DNA of 64,000 nt from Liolophura sinensis (lineage: Eukaryota > Mollusca > Polyplacophora > Chitonida > Chitonidae), in contig NC_088297.1 of the NCBI RefSeq assembly GCF_032854445.1, positions 62,001 through 126,000 on the forward strand, written 5' to 3'. Position numbers and translations under genes: made by a program. Below, piece by piece: positions 41,066 to 53,960 of the stretch. Numbering within the stretch: position 1 is the stretch's first letter; each line of letters opens with the position of its first letter. The notes under the pieces are model-generated. The model was given only the letters and a program-made list of their open reading frames with translations, was not told where the DNA came from and did not search any database.

Positions 41066-41256
41066 TTATTTATTTATTTATTTGGTGTACTGGGGGAAAC
41101 CCACGACTACCCGCAGGTTGCCAGAAGACCTCCTCATGGAGGGCAAAAAGAGGAAGCCAGCCTGAGCTGGACTTGAACTCACAGCGACCGCATCGGTTGG
41201 AAGCCCATTGCAGGGCGATGGCGTGCTGACCCCCTCGGTAACTGAGGCCCTCCTCA
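41066..41256 (-). mobile_element. SINE B, island 3
   Basis: Intact copy in the same position and orientation as in island 2, with the (AAAT)n tail touching the LTR-like segment. One substitution restores a CTCCATGAGG motif shared with islands 4 and 5 where island 2 has GTCCATGAGG. Confidence 0.75.
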
Positions 41257-41506
41257 AACAAAAATTAAATAAGTAAGTAAAATGTAAAACGTTGTGAGGC
41301 CGATAGAAAATCATGTGTTTCTCTAACTGATTTCACTCCAATTTATTCTTTCATCCAGCGTGTTGACGGAGTCAGTGGAATTCGGATGTTTAAATGGTTT
41401 CAAGCAACGAAGTATCATTACTTCAAGATATTAATATAACCTGAAGTCAGGCAGCTTCTAAACCTGGATCACTGTGTTTTCCTGAATCGTTGATTAAATC
41501 AATTAA

Positions 41507-41626
41507 CACCATACTGAATCTCTGTTGCACCGTAAACACCATCCTGAATCTCTGCTGCACAGTAAATACCATCCTGAAACTCTGCTACACAGTAAGCACC
41601 ATCCTGAATCTCTGCTGCACAGTAAA
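41507..41626 (+). repeat. 30-bp minisatellite, four units (island 3)
   Basis: Four units in the same variant order as island 1, including the internal TACCATCCTGAAACTC and GCACCATCC variants. This supports a close relationship with island 1. Confidence 0.9.
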
Positions 41627-41702
41627 CACCGTCAGGAATTTTACACTGACTGCGATCAGATAGCATTTTTCTGTATAGACATGTATGTCGCTGTGCAACT
41701 GA

Positions 41703-42069
41703 GTGAGTGAGTGAGTGCTTGGGGTTTAACGTCGTACTCAACAATTTTTCAGTCATATGACGACGAAGGAATCATTAGAGGTGCATGCACGTGTAATGTG
41801 CCTCCTTGTTGCAGGACGGATTTTCACCGCTCTTTTATTTAGTGCTGCATCTTTTAGACGACTTACCGAAGGCAAGTAAGCCGCCCCGCCCGAGCCATTA
41901 TACTGAAACGGGTCAACCAGTCGTTGCACTTTCCCCTTTAATACTGAACGCCAAACGAGGAAGCTACAACTTCCTCTTTTAAAGTCTTAGGAGTGACTCG
42001 ACCAAGGATTGATCCTGGATCTACCGGTACCGAAGCGGACGCTCTACCAACTGTGCTATCCGGGCCGGT
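41703..42069 (-). mobile_element. Full-length tRNA-derived SINE (SINE A), island 3
   Basis: A 367-bp copy at the identical position to that in island 1, flanked by the same 12-bp duplication CTGTGCAACTGA (41691-41702 and 42070-42081). It has one extra GTGA unit in the tail and several substitutions (for example CATCTTTTAGACG versus CATCACTGAGACG). Shared position and duplication mean one insertion event that was copied with the island, not two events. Confidence 0.9.
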
Positions 42070-45000
42070 CTGTGCAACTGACGATCAGATAACATTTATC
42101 TGTAAAGACATGTATGTCTCTGCGCCATTTACTGTACCTATGTCTTTCACTTCAGGCAAACCTTAGTCCTCCCATACATAACCCCACCTGACAAGGCTCC
42201 TACTCAGGCTATTTTATTTCCTAGTGAAAGGAAGGCTTTAAGCATACATGTTTGTACATATAATATTAGTGGTGCGAGTTATCAGCAATCCACAATTAAC
42301 ATATAACAGACCTATCAAAACCCTCACAGAATCCAAACGAAGTCCACCGTAAGCACTCTGGAAAAAACATATTAGGAGCTCAAGTACGTCTATATCGCAT
42401 TTTTTATTTCATTTCTAACATGATGAGATCACAGAGCTGTTACATTTATCTGTCAAAACCGTTAGTTTAATAAGGTACATATTTGTCCTGAAAGAAAGAG
42501 ACAAAGTTATTGATCTCATTAACGTACGTGTACCTGCCGACGAGCATCAGTTACCATTGTCAGCAAGACTAGTCCCGATATAGAAGAACCGTAGAGAAAA
42601 CCATCAAAGAATTGGGGTCGAATTTTCTGATCTTATTGCAGTCAGATTAATTTCACAGATATCGTATTCTACACATTTGGCCCATTGCCAGTACGCTGCA
42701 AATAGGGGTGCGAAACAATGCATGTATTTTTCATTGAGGAATGAAGAAAATGGTTTTAAAAAAGGACAAACTTAAGTTCTCTTAAATATGCATACCTGTA
42801 ATTTCCGTTTTGAAAGGCTAAACAGTCTAACAAAGGGCCACTTGACTTAAGAACATGCCTATTACAATATTACATGTAATTAACATAAATACGATATGAC
42901 GGCGTTTAGTTAAACTAAGGTGAATATACCAGAGTTTGGAAGCGATTTATTCTAAAAATAATTCTTACAATGTTCATCTTGTAACTGAATATGCTATTGT
43001 AATCATTACAATGTCCATTTTGCAACTGAGCATCCTTGTATACTGATTACAATGTTCACCTTGCAACTGATGATGTTTTTATAATGATTACAATGTTGAT
43101 CTTGTAACTAAACATGCAATTATAAGGATTACAATGTTCACTTTGTAACTGAACATGCTATTACAATGATTACAATGTTCATCTTGTAACTGAACAAGCT
43201 TTTATGTCGATTACAATCTTCATCTTGCAACTGAGCATGATATTTTATTGATTACAATGTTCATCTTGTAACTGAACATGCAATTTTAAGGATTACAATG
43301 TTCACTTTGTAACTGAACATGCTATTACAATGATTACAATATTCATCTTGTAACTGAACATGCTATTATGTCGATTACAATCTTCATCTTACAACTGAGC
43401 ATGATATTATATTGATTACAATGTTCATCTTGTAATTGAACGTGCTAATATAATGAATACAATGTTCATTTTGTAACTGATGATGTTATTATAATGATTA
43501 CAATATTCATCTTGTAACTGAATATGCTAATGTAATGATTAAAATGTTCATTTTGCAACTGAGCATGCTTTTATACTGATTACAATGTTCACCTTGTAAC
43601 TGATGATGTTTTTATAATGATTACAATGTTCATCTTGTAACTGAGCACGCCATTGTAATGATTAAATTGTTCACCTTGTAACTGAGCACATTTTTATAAT
43701 GATTACAATGTTCATCTTGTAACTGAATATGCTATTGTAATGATTACAAAGTAAATTTTGCAACTGAGCATGCTTGTATACTGATTACAATGTTCACCTT
43801 GCAACTGATGATGTTTTTATAACGATTACAATGTTCATCTTGTAACTGAACATGCAATTTTAAGGATTACAATGTTCACTTTGTAACTGAACATGCTATT
43901 ACAATGATTACAATGTTCATCTTGTAACTGAACATGCTATTATGTCGATTACAATTTTCATCTTGCAACTGAGCATGATATTATATTGATTACAATGTTC
44001 ATCTTGTAATTGAACGTGCTAATATAATAAATACAATGTTCATTTTGTAACTGATGATGTTATTATAATGATTACAGTATTCATCTTGTAACTGAATATG
44101 CTAATGTAATAATTACAATGTCCATTTTGCAACTGAGCATGCTTTTATACTGATTACAATGTTCACCTTGTAACTGATGATGATGTTTTTATAATGATTA
44201 CAATGTTCATCTTGTAACTTAGCATGCTATTATAATGATTACAATGTTCATCTTGTAACTACATATGCTATAATAATGATTACAATGTTCATCTTGTAAT
44301 GAAATATGCTAATGTAATGATTGCAATATTCATTTTGTAACTGAGCATGCTATTATATTGATTACAATGCTGATTTTGTAACCGTTGACGCTATTATAAT
44401 GATTACAATGTTTACTTTGTAACTGAACATGCTATTACAATGATTACAATGTTCATCTTGTAACTGAACATGCTATTATGTCGATTACAATCTTCATCTT
44501 GTAACTGAAAATGATATTATAATGATTACAATGTTCACTTCGTAACTGAACATGCTATTTTAACTATTACAATGTTCATCTTGTAACTGGGCATGTTTTT
44601 ATAATGATTACAATGTTCATCTTGTAACTGAGCACGCTATTGTAATGATTACAATGTTCACCTTGTAACTGAGCACATTATTATAATGATTACAATGTTC
44701 ATCTTGTAACTGAATATGCTATTGTAATTATTACAATGTCCATTTTGCAACTGAGCATGCTTGTATACTGATTACAATGTTCAGCTTGCAACTGATGATG
44801 TTTTTATAATGATTAAAATGTTCATCTTGTAACTGAACATGCAATTATAAGGATTACAATGTTCTTTTTGTAACTAAACATGCTATTACAATGATTACAA
44901 TGTTCATCTTGTAACTGAGCACGCTATTGTAATGATTACAATGTTCACCTTGTAACTGAGCACATTATTATAATGATTACAATGTTCATCTTGTAACTGA

Positions 45001-45451
45001 ATATGCTATTGTAATGATTACAATGTCCATTTTGCAACTGAGCATGCTTGTATACTGATTACAATGTCCAATTTCTAACTGAACATGCTATTATAATGAT
45101 TACAATGTTTACCTTGTAACTGAGCATGTTTTTATAATGATTACAATGTTCACCTTGTAACTGAGCATGCTATTATACTGATTACAATGTTCATCTTGTA
45201 ACTGGGCATACTAGTATAATGATTACAATGTTTATTTTGTAACTGAGCATGCTATTATACTAATTACAATTTTCATTTTGTAATTGAGCATGCTAATATA
45301 ATGATTACATTGCTCATCTTGTATTTGAGCATGCTATTATAATAATTACAATGTTCATTTTGTAACTGAATATTCTATTATATTGATTACAATGTTCATC
45401 TTGTAACTGAAAGTCCTAATATAATGATTACAATGTTCATCTGGTAACTGA

Positions 45452-45481
45452 GTGAGTGCTTGGGTTTTAACGTCGTTCTCT
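45452..45481 (-). mobile_element. Trapped SINE A tail monomer (copy 8 of 13)
   Basis: Standard insert with both 11-bp duplications. Preceded by an AAAGTCCTAATATAATG variant. Confidence 0.85.
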
Positions 45482-48464
45482 CTGGTAACTGAACATGTTA
45501 TTATAATGATTACAATGTTCACCTTGTAAATGAATATGCTATTACCAAATGTACAATATTCATCTTGTAACTGAGCATGCTATTATAATGATTACAATGT
45601 TTATGTTGTAACTTAACATCCTATTATACTGATAACAATGTTCATCTTGTAACTAAGCATGATATTATAATAATTACAATGTTCATTTTGTAACTGAACA
45701 TGCTATTATAATGATTACAATGTTGATCTTGTAACTGAACGTCCTAATATAATGATTACAATGTTCATGTTGAATGTGAACATGTTATTATAATGATTAC
45801 AATGTTCACCTTGTAAATGAACATGCTATTACAATAATTACAATATTTATCTTGTAACTGAACATGCTATTGTATCGATTACAATCCTCACGTCTCAACT
45901 GAACGTGCTAATATAATGATTACAATGTTTATCTTGTAACTGAAGATGCTATTATAATAATAACAAAGGGTGTATTGTAACTGAACATGCTATTATAGTA
46001 ATTACAATAATCACCCTGTAACTGAACATGCTATTATAATGATTACAATGCTCACCATGTCACTGAAAGTGATATTATAATAGTTTTATTGTTCATTTTG
46101 TAACTGAACACGGTATTAGGTTATTGCAATGTTTATCCTGTAACCGAATATGCTATTATAATGATTACAATGTTCATCTTGTAACTGAGCATGCTATTAC
46201 AATGATTACAATGTTCATCTTGTAACTGACCATGCTGTTATTATGATTACAATGTTCATCTTCAAACTGAACATGCTGATATAATGATTACAATGTTCAT
46301 TTTGCAACTGAACATGCTTTTCTACTGATTACAATGTTCATCTTGCAACTACATATGCTATAATAATGATTACAATGTTCATCTTGTAATGAAATATGCT
46401 AATATAATAATTGCAATATTCATTTTGTAACTGAGCATGCTATTATATTGATTACAATAATGATTTTGTAACCGTTGACGCTATTATAATGATTTTAATG
46501 TTCACATTGTCACTGAACGTGCTATTGTAATAATTTTAATGTTCATTTTGTAACTGAACTCGGTATTAGGTTATTATAATGTTCATCTTGTAACTGAATA
46601 TGCTATTGTAATGATTACAATGTTCATCTTGTAACTGAATATGCTATTCTAATGATTACAATGTCCATTTTGCAACTGAGCATGCTTGTATACTGATTAC
46701 AATGTTCACCTTGCAACTGATGATGTTTTTATAATGATTAAAATGTTCATCTTGTAATTGAACGTGCTAATATAATGATTACAATGTTCATCTTGTAATT
46801 GAACGTGCTAATATAATGAATACAATGTTCATTTTGTAACTGATGATGTTATTTTAATGATTACAATGTTCATCTGGTAGCTGAATATGCTATTGTAATG
46901 ATTACAATGTCTATTTTGCAACTGAGCATGCTTGTATACTGATTACAATGTTCACCTTGCAACTGATGATGTTTTTATAATTATTACAATGTTCATCTTG
47001 TAACTGAACATGCAATTATAATGATTACAATGTTCATTTTGTAACTGAACATGCTTTTATAATGATTACAATGTTCATCTTGCAATTGGACGTGCTAATA
47101 TAATGAATACAATGTTCATTTTGTAACTGATGATGTTATTATAATGATTACAATATTCATCTTGTAACTGAATATGCTAATGTAATAATTACAATGTCCA
47201 TTTTGCAACTGAGCATGATTTTATACTGATTACAATGTCCACCTTATACCTGAGCATGCTACTATAATGATTACAATGTTCATCTTGTAACTGAGCATGT
47301 TTATATGATGATTACAATGTTCACCTTGGAACTGAACATGCTTTTATAATGATTACAATGTTCATCTTGCAATTGGACGTGCTAATATAATGAATACAAT
47401 GTTTATTTTGTAACTGATGATGTTATTATAATGATTACACTATTCATCTTGTAAGTGAATATGCTAATGTAATGATTACAATGCCCATTTTGCAACTGAG
47501 CATGCTTTTATACTGATTACAATGTTCACCTTGTAACTGATGATTTTTTTATAATGATTACAATGTTCATTTTGTAACTACATATGGTATACTTTGTAAC
47601 TGAACATGCTATTACAAGGATTACAATGTTCATATTGTAACTAAACATGCTATTATGTCGATTACAATCTTCATCTTGTAACTGAAAATGATATTATAAT
47701 GATTACAATGTTTATCTTGCAACTAAGCATGCTATTATAATAATTCCAATGTTCACTTCATAACTGAACATGATATTTTAACTATTACAATGTTCATCTT
47801 GTAACTGGGCATGCTTTTATAATGATTACAATGTTCACCTTGTAACTGAGCACATTATTATAATGATTACAATATTCATCTTGTAACTGAATATGCTATT
47901 GTAATGATTACAATGTCCATTTTGCAACTGAGCATGCTTGTATACTGATTACAATGTTCACCTTGCAACTGATGATGTTTTTATAATGATTACAATGTTC
48001 ATCTTGTAACTGAACATGCAATTATAAGGATTACAATGTTCACTTTGTAACTGAACATGCTATTATGTTGATTACAATCTTCAACTTGCAACTGAGCATG
48101 ATATTATAATGATTACAATGTTCATCTTGTAATTGAACGTGCTAATATAATGAATACAATGTTCATTTTGTAACTGATGATGTTATTATAATGATTACAA
48201 TATTCATCTTGTAACTGAATATGCTAATGTAATGATTACAATGTCCATTTTGCAACTGAGCATGCTTTTATACTGATTACAATGTCCACCTTGTAACTGA
48301 ACCTGCTATTACAATGATTACAATGTTCATCTTGTAACTGAGCATGTTTTTATAATAATTACAATGTTCACCTTGTAACTGAATATGCTATTATATTGAT
48401 TACAATTTTTATCTTGCAACTGAACGTCCTAATATAATGATTACAATGTTCATCTGGTAACTGA

Positions 48465-48494
48465 GTGAGTGCTTGGGGTTTAACGTCGTTCTCT
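48465..48494 (-). mobile_element. Trapped SINE A tail monomer (copy 9 of 13)
   Basis: Carries CTTGGGGTTTAACG, the form found in the full-length SINE A, rather than CTTGGGTTTTAACG seen in most trapped copies. It may therefore be closer to the original insertion. Confidence 0.85.
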
Positions 48495-49489
48495 CTGGTA
48501 ACTGAACATGTTATTATAATGATTACAATGTTCATTTTGTAAATGAATATGCTATTACAAAAATTACACTATTTTTCTTCTAACTGAACATGCTATTATA
48601 TCGTTTACAATCTTCATGTTGTAACCGAACGTTCTAATATAATGATTACAATGTTCATCTTGTAACTGAGGATGCTATTATATTAATTGCAATGATCGTC
48701 CTGTAATTAGGCATGCTAATATAATGATTACAATGTTCGTCTAGTATCTGAGCAAGCTATTATAATGATTACAATGTTCACTTCATAACTGAACATGATA
48801 TTTTAACTATTACAATGTTCATCTTGTAACTGGGCATGCTTTTATAATGATTACAATGTTCACCTTGTAACTGAGCACATTATTATAATGAAAACAATAT
48901 TCATCTTGTAACTGAATATGCTATTGTAATGATTACAATGTCCATTTTGCAACTGAGCATGCTTGTATACTGATTACAATGTTCACCTTGCAACTGATGA
49001 TGTTTTTTTAATGATTACAATGTTCATCTTGTAACTGAACATGCAATTATAAGGATTACAATGTTCACTTTGTAACTGAACATGCTATTATGTTGATTAC
49101 AATCTTCAACTTGCAACTGAGCATGATATTATAATGATTACAATGTTCATCTTGTAATTGAACGTGCTAATATAATGAATACAATGTTCATTTTGTAACT
49201 GATGATGTTATTATAATGATTACAATATTCATCTTGTAACTGAATATGCTAATGTAATGATTACAATGTCCATTTTGCAACTGAGCATGCTTTTATACTG
49301 ATTACAATGTCCACCTTGTAACTGAACCTGCTATTACAATGATTACAATGTTCATCTTGTAACTGAGCATGTTTTTATAATGATTACAATGTTCACCTTG
49401 TAACTGAATATGCTATTATATTGATTACAATTTTTATCTTGCAACTGAACGTCCTAATATAATGATTACAATGTTCATCTGGTAACTGA

Positions 49490-49519
49490 GTGAGTGCTTG
49501 GGGTTTAACGTCGTTCTCT
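49490..49519 (-). mobile_element. Trapped SINE A tail monomer (copy 10 of 13)
   Basis: Duplicate of copy 9 within the second 1025-bp block; same SINE-like GGGGTTTAACG form. Confidence 0.85.
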
Positions 49520-50677
49520 CTGGTAACTGAACATGTTATTATAATGATTACAATGTTCATTTTGTAAATGAATATGCTATTACAAAAATTACACTATTTT
49601 TCTTCTAACTGAACATGCTATTATATCGTTTACAATCTTCATGTTGTAACCGAACGTTCTAATATAATGATTACAATGTTCATCTTGTAACTGAGGATGC
49701 TATTATATTAATTGCAATGATCGTCCTGTAATTAGGCATGCTAATATAATGATTACAATGTTCGTCTAGTATCTGAGCAAGCTATTATAATGATTACAAT
49801 GTTCACCTTGTCACTGAACGTGCTTTTATAATAATTTTAATGTTCATTTTGTAACTGAACACGGTATTAGGTAATTACAATGTTCATCTTGTAAACGAAA
49901 ATGCTATTATGATGATTACAATGTTCATCTTGTAATGAAATATGCTAATATACTAATTGCAATATTCATTTTGTAACTGAGCATGCTATTATAATGATTA
50001 CAATGTTTATTTTGTAACTGATGATGCAATTATAATGATTGCAATGTTCACCTTGTAACTGAGCATGCTATTATAATGATTACAATGTTCATCTTGTAAC
50101 TAAGCATGCTATTATAATGATTACAATGTTCATGTTGAAACTAAACATGCTATTTTACTGATAACAATGTTCATCATGTAACTGGGCATACTAGTATAAA
50201 GATTACAATGTTCATTTTGTAACTGAGCATGCTATTATACTGATTACAATTTTCATCTTGTAATTGAGCATGCTCTTATAATGATTACATTGCTCATCTT
50301 GTATTTGAGCATGCTATTATAATAATTACTATGTTTATCTTGTAACTGAGCATACTAGTATAATGATTAAAATGTTAATTTTGTAACTGAGCATGCTATT
50401 TTACTGATTACAATGTTAAGTTTGTAACTGAGCATGCTTTTATACTGATTACAATGTTCATCTTGTAATTGAGCATGCTATTATAATGATTACAATGTTC
50501 ATGTTGTAACTGAACATGCCATTATACTGAAAACAATGTTCATGTTGTAACTTAGCATAACATTATAATAATTACAATGATCATTTTGTAACTGAATATG
50601 CTATTATATTGATTACAATGTTCATCTTGTAAGTGAACGTCCTAATATAATGATTACAACGTTCATCTGGTAACTGA

Positions 50678-50707
50678 GTGACTGCTTGGGGTTTAACGTC
50701 GTTCTCT
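50678..50707 (-). mobile_element. Trapped SINE A tail monomer (copy 11 of 13)
   Basis: GGGGTTTAACG form, with a GTGACTGC substitution in the tail. Confidence 0.85.
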
Positions 50708-51824
50708 CTGGTAACTGAACATGTTATTATAATGATTACAATGTTCACCTTGTAAATGAATATGCTATTACAAAAATTACAATAATCATCTTGTAACTGA
50801 ACAGTCTATTATATCGTTTACAATCTTTATGTTTTAAATGAACGTGCTAATATAATGATTACAATGTTCGTCTAGTAACTGAGCAAGCTATTATGATGAT
50901 TACAATGTTCACCGTGTCACTGAACGTGCTATTATAATAATTTTAATGTTCATTTTGTAACTGAACACGGTAATAGGTAATTACAATGTTCATCTTGTAA
51001 CCATATATGCTATTATAATGATTACAATGTTCATGTTTTAATGAAATATGCTAATATAATGATTGCAATATTCATTTTGTAACTGAGCATGCTATTATAA
51101 TGATTACAAGGTTTATTTTGTAACTGATGATGGAATTATAATAATTGCAATGTTCACCTTGTAACTGAGCATCCTGTTATAATGATTACAATGTTCATCT
51201 TGTAACTGAGCATGCTATTATACTGATTACAATTTTTATCTTCTAACATACCATACTAGTATAATGATTACAATGTTAATTTTGTAACTGAGCATGCTAT
51301 TATACTGATTACAATTTTCATCTTGTATTTGAGCATGCTATTATAATGATTACAATGTTCATCTTGTAACTGAGCATAAGATTATAATAATTACAATGTT
51401 CATCTTGTAATTGAGCTTGCTATTATAATGATTACAATGTTCATGTTGTAACTGTACATGCTATTATACTGATAACAATGTTCATCTTGTAACTAAGCAT
51501 AAGATTATAATAATTACAATGGTCATTTTGTAACTAAATATGCTATTATATTGATTACAATGTTCATCTTGTAACTGAACGTCCTAATATAATGATTACA
51601 ATGTTCATCTGGTAACTGAACATGCTATTATAATGATTACAATGTTCATCTTGTAACTGAGCACGCTATTATACTGATTACAATGTTCATCTTGTAACTG
51701 GGCATACTAGTATAATAATTACAATATTAATTTTGTAACTGAGCATGCTATTATATTAATTACAATGTTCATCTTGTAACTGAACGTCCTATTATAATGA
51801 TCACAATGTTCATCTGGTAACTGA

Positions 51825-51854
51825 GTGAGTGCTTGGGTTTTAACGTTGTTCTCT
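51825..51854 (-). mobile_element. Trapped SINE A tail monomer (copy 12 of 13)
   Basis: TTTTAACGTTG form: the CpG of ACGTCG has become TG, compatible with methylated-CpG decay. Lies about 140 bp from the polarity switch. Confidence 0.85.
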
Positions 51855-51984
51855 CTGGTAACTGAACATGTTATTATAATGATTACAATGTTCACCTTGT
51901 AAGTGAATATGCTATTACAAAAATTACAATATTCATCTTGTAACTGAACATGCTATTATATCGTTTACAATCTTCATGTTGTAA

Positions 51985-51995
51985 CTGAACTCTGG
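51985..51995. other. Polarity-switch junction: + satellite joined to inverted, truncated island
   Basis: Satellite in the + polarity (TTGTAACTGAAC) runs directly into island sequence on the minus strand (TCTGGTATAATCACC). The complete islands 2 and 3 continue about 40 bp beyond this point (TTTGGAAGCGATTTATTC), so island 4 is truncated here. The two parents share AAC at the seam. All satellite to the right has the opposite polarity. Confidence 0.88.
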
Positions 51996-52915
51996 TATAA
52001 TCACCTTAGTTTAACTAAACTCCATCATATCGTATTTATGTTAATTACATGTAATATTGTAATAGGCATGTTCTTAAGTCAAGTGGCCCTTTGTTAGACT
52101 GTTTAGCCTTTCAAAACGGAAACTACAGGTATGCATATTTAAGAGAACTTAAGTTTGTCCTTTTTTAAAACCATTTTCTTCATTCCTCAATGAAAAATAC
52201 ATGCATTGTTTCGCACCCCTATTTGCAGCGTACTGGCAATGGGCCAAATGTGTAAAATACGATATCTGTGAAATTAATCTGACTGCAATAAGATCAGAAA
52301 ATTCGACCCCAATTCTTTGATGGTTTTCTCTACGGTTCTTCTATATCGGGACTAGTCTTGCTGACAATGGTAACTGATGCTCGTCGGCAGGTACACGTAC
52401 GTTAATGAGATCAATAACTTTGTCTCTTTCTTTCAGGACAAATATGTACCTTATTAAACTAACGGTTTTGACAGATAAATGTAACAGCTCTGTGATCTCA
52501 TGTTAGAAATGAAATAAAAAATTCGATACAGCCGTACTTGAGCTCCTAAAATGTTTTTTCCAGAGTGCTTACGGTGGACTTCGTTTGGATTCTGTGAGGG
52601 TTTTGATAGGTCTGTTATATGTTAATTGTGGATTACTGAAAACTCGCACCACTAATATTATATGTACAAACATGTATGCTTAAAGCCTTCCTTTCACTAG
52701 GAAATAAAATAGCCTGAGTAGGAGCCTTGTCAGGTGGGGTTATGTATGGGAGGACTAAGGTTTGCCTGAAGTGAAAGACATAGGTACAGTAAATGGCGCA
52801 GAGACATACATGTCTTTACAGATAAATGTTATCTAATCGTCAGTTGCACAGCGACATACATGTCTATACAGAAAAATGCTATCTGATCGCAGTCAGTGTA
52901 AAATTCCTGACGGTG

Positions 52916-53035
52916 TTTACTGTGCAGCAGAGATTCAGGATGGTGCTTACTGTGTAGCAGAGTTTCAGGATGGTATTTACTGTGCAGCAGAGATTCAGGA
53001 TGGTGTTTACGGTGCAACAGAGATTCAGTATGGTG
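52916..53035 (-). repeat. 30-bp minisatellite, four units (island 4)
   Basis: Four units in the same variant order as islands 1 and 3 on the opposite strand. With the SINE A site empty here, four units appear to be the older state and the two units of island 2 a later contraction. Confidence 0.9.
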
Positions 53036-53285
53036 TTAATTGATTTAATCAACGATTCAGGAAAACACAGTGATCCAGGTTTAGAAGCTGCCTGACTTCA
53101 GGTTATATTAATATCTTGAAGTAATGATACTTCGTTGCTTGAAACCATTTAAACATCCGAATTCCACTGACTCTGTCAACACGCTGGATGAAAGAATAAA
53201 TTGGAGTGAAATCAGTTAGAGAAACACATGATTTTCTATCGGCCTCACAACGTTTTACATTTTACTTACTTATTTAATTTTTGTT

Positions 53286-53476
53286 TGAGGAGGGCCTCAG
53301 TTACCGAGGGGGTCAGCACGCCATCGCCCTGCAATGGGCTTCCAACCGATGCGGTCGCTGTGAGTTCAAGTCCAGCTCAGGCTGGCTTCCTCTTTTTGCC
53401 CTCCATGAGGAGGTCTTCTGGCAACCTGCGGGTAGTCGTGGGTTTCCCCCAGTACACCAAATAAATAAATAAATAA
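53286..53476 (+). mobile_element. SINE B, island 4
   Basis: Reads forward on +: 5' GAGGAGGGCCTCAGTTACC, B-box-like GAGTTCAAGTCC at 53362-53373, GGGTTTCCCCCAG, then AAATAAATAAATAAATAA directly against TGTTACGACCC of the LTR-like segment. Confidence 0.75.
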
Positions 53477-53960
53477 TGTTACGACCCAAACTGTCTGTAT
53501 TATAAAGAGATGGCTTGTTCGAAATACACGACAGTTTAGCCGCACAAAAAAGTAACCAAAACCAGCAGATTTTATTTTTCAACAATTTATTACATTTAAC
53601 AGGAACAGATAACAAGACTTTTACAAGTGCTAAAATACTTAAGTTTAACAAGAAATGATAGCAATATCTATACAAATACTAAAGTACTTACACAATGCTG
53701 AAAAATGCACAGAGGCAATATTTACAAGAGGGAAAGTCCACAGTATAACTGAGTGTATGACGACATATACACAAAATTCCACAGACAGGGTACGTATACT
53801 AATAAGCACTGTGTACACAAGAGCACAAATTAAGCCTTTGAAGCCTTTGTTGCTAACTAGATAGCGTTTTAGATATCTTGAAATGACACCTGAAAGGTTT
53901 GATTCAATTGTTGCGTAACAGTAATCACCGAATGACTGGATGATTGGGTTTGACGTCACA
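53477..53960 (-). mobile_element. Solo-LTR-like segment (484 bp), island 4
   Basis: Inverted copy of the 484-bp segment with the same ends (TGTTACGACCC on the left, TTTGACGTCACA on the right). Contains island-4-specific substitutions such as GGTACGTATACT for GGTCCGTATACT. The 120-codon frames on its minus strand have no identifiable domain. Confidence 0.45.

Larger units (their letters stand above)
40128..42965 (+). repeat. Island unit copy 3 (most complete, SINE A present)
   Basis: A 2838-bp island containing every component: leader 40128-40581, LTR-like 40582-41065, SINE B 41066-41256, four-unit minisatellite 41507-41626, SINE A 41703-42069, unique tail 42082-42965. It differs from copy 2 by a short deletion in the leader (GGTCTGCATC versus GGTCCAAACTGCATC) and by the SINE and minisatellite states. 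The tail (about 880 bp) shows no gene or further repeat. Confidence 0.92.
47751..49800 (+). repeat. Tandem duplication of a 1025-bp block (25 monomer periods)
   Basis: The rare sequence GTTCACTTCATAACTG occurs at 47751 and 48776, exactly 1025 bp = 25 x 41 apart, and the whole interval is repeated with only a few differences (such as GAAAACAATATTC versus GATTACAATATTC-type). Each copy includes one trapped SINE tail monomer (48465 and 49490, also 1025 bp apart). Because the SINE insert plus its duplication is one 41-bp period, the block length stays an exact multiple of 41. Confidence 0.93.
42966..51990 (+). repeat. 41-bp satellite array, block S4
   Basis: Last block in this polarity. It contains five trapped SINE tails, a duplicated 1025-bp segment (47751-49800) and a region at about 45.1-47.0 kb resembling about 36.1-39.0 kb. 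It ends abruptly at GTTGTAACTGAAC, joined to the truncated, inverted island 4. Confidence 0.97.
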
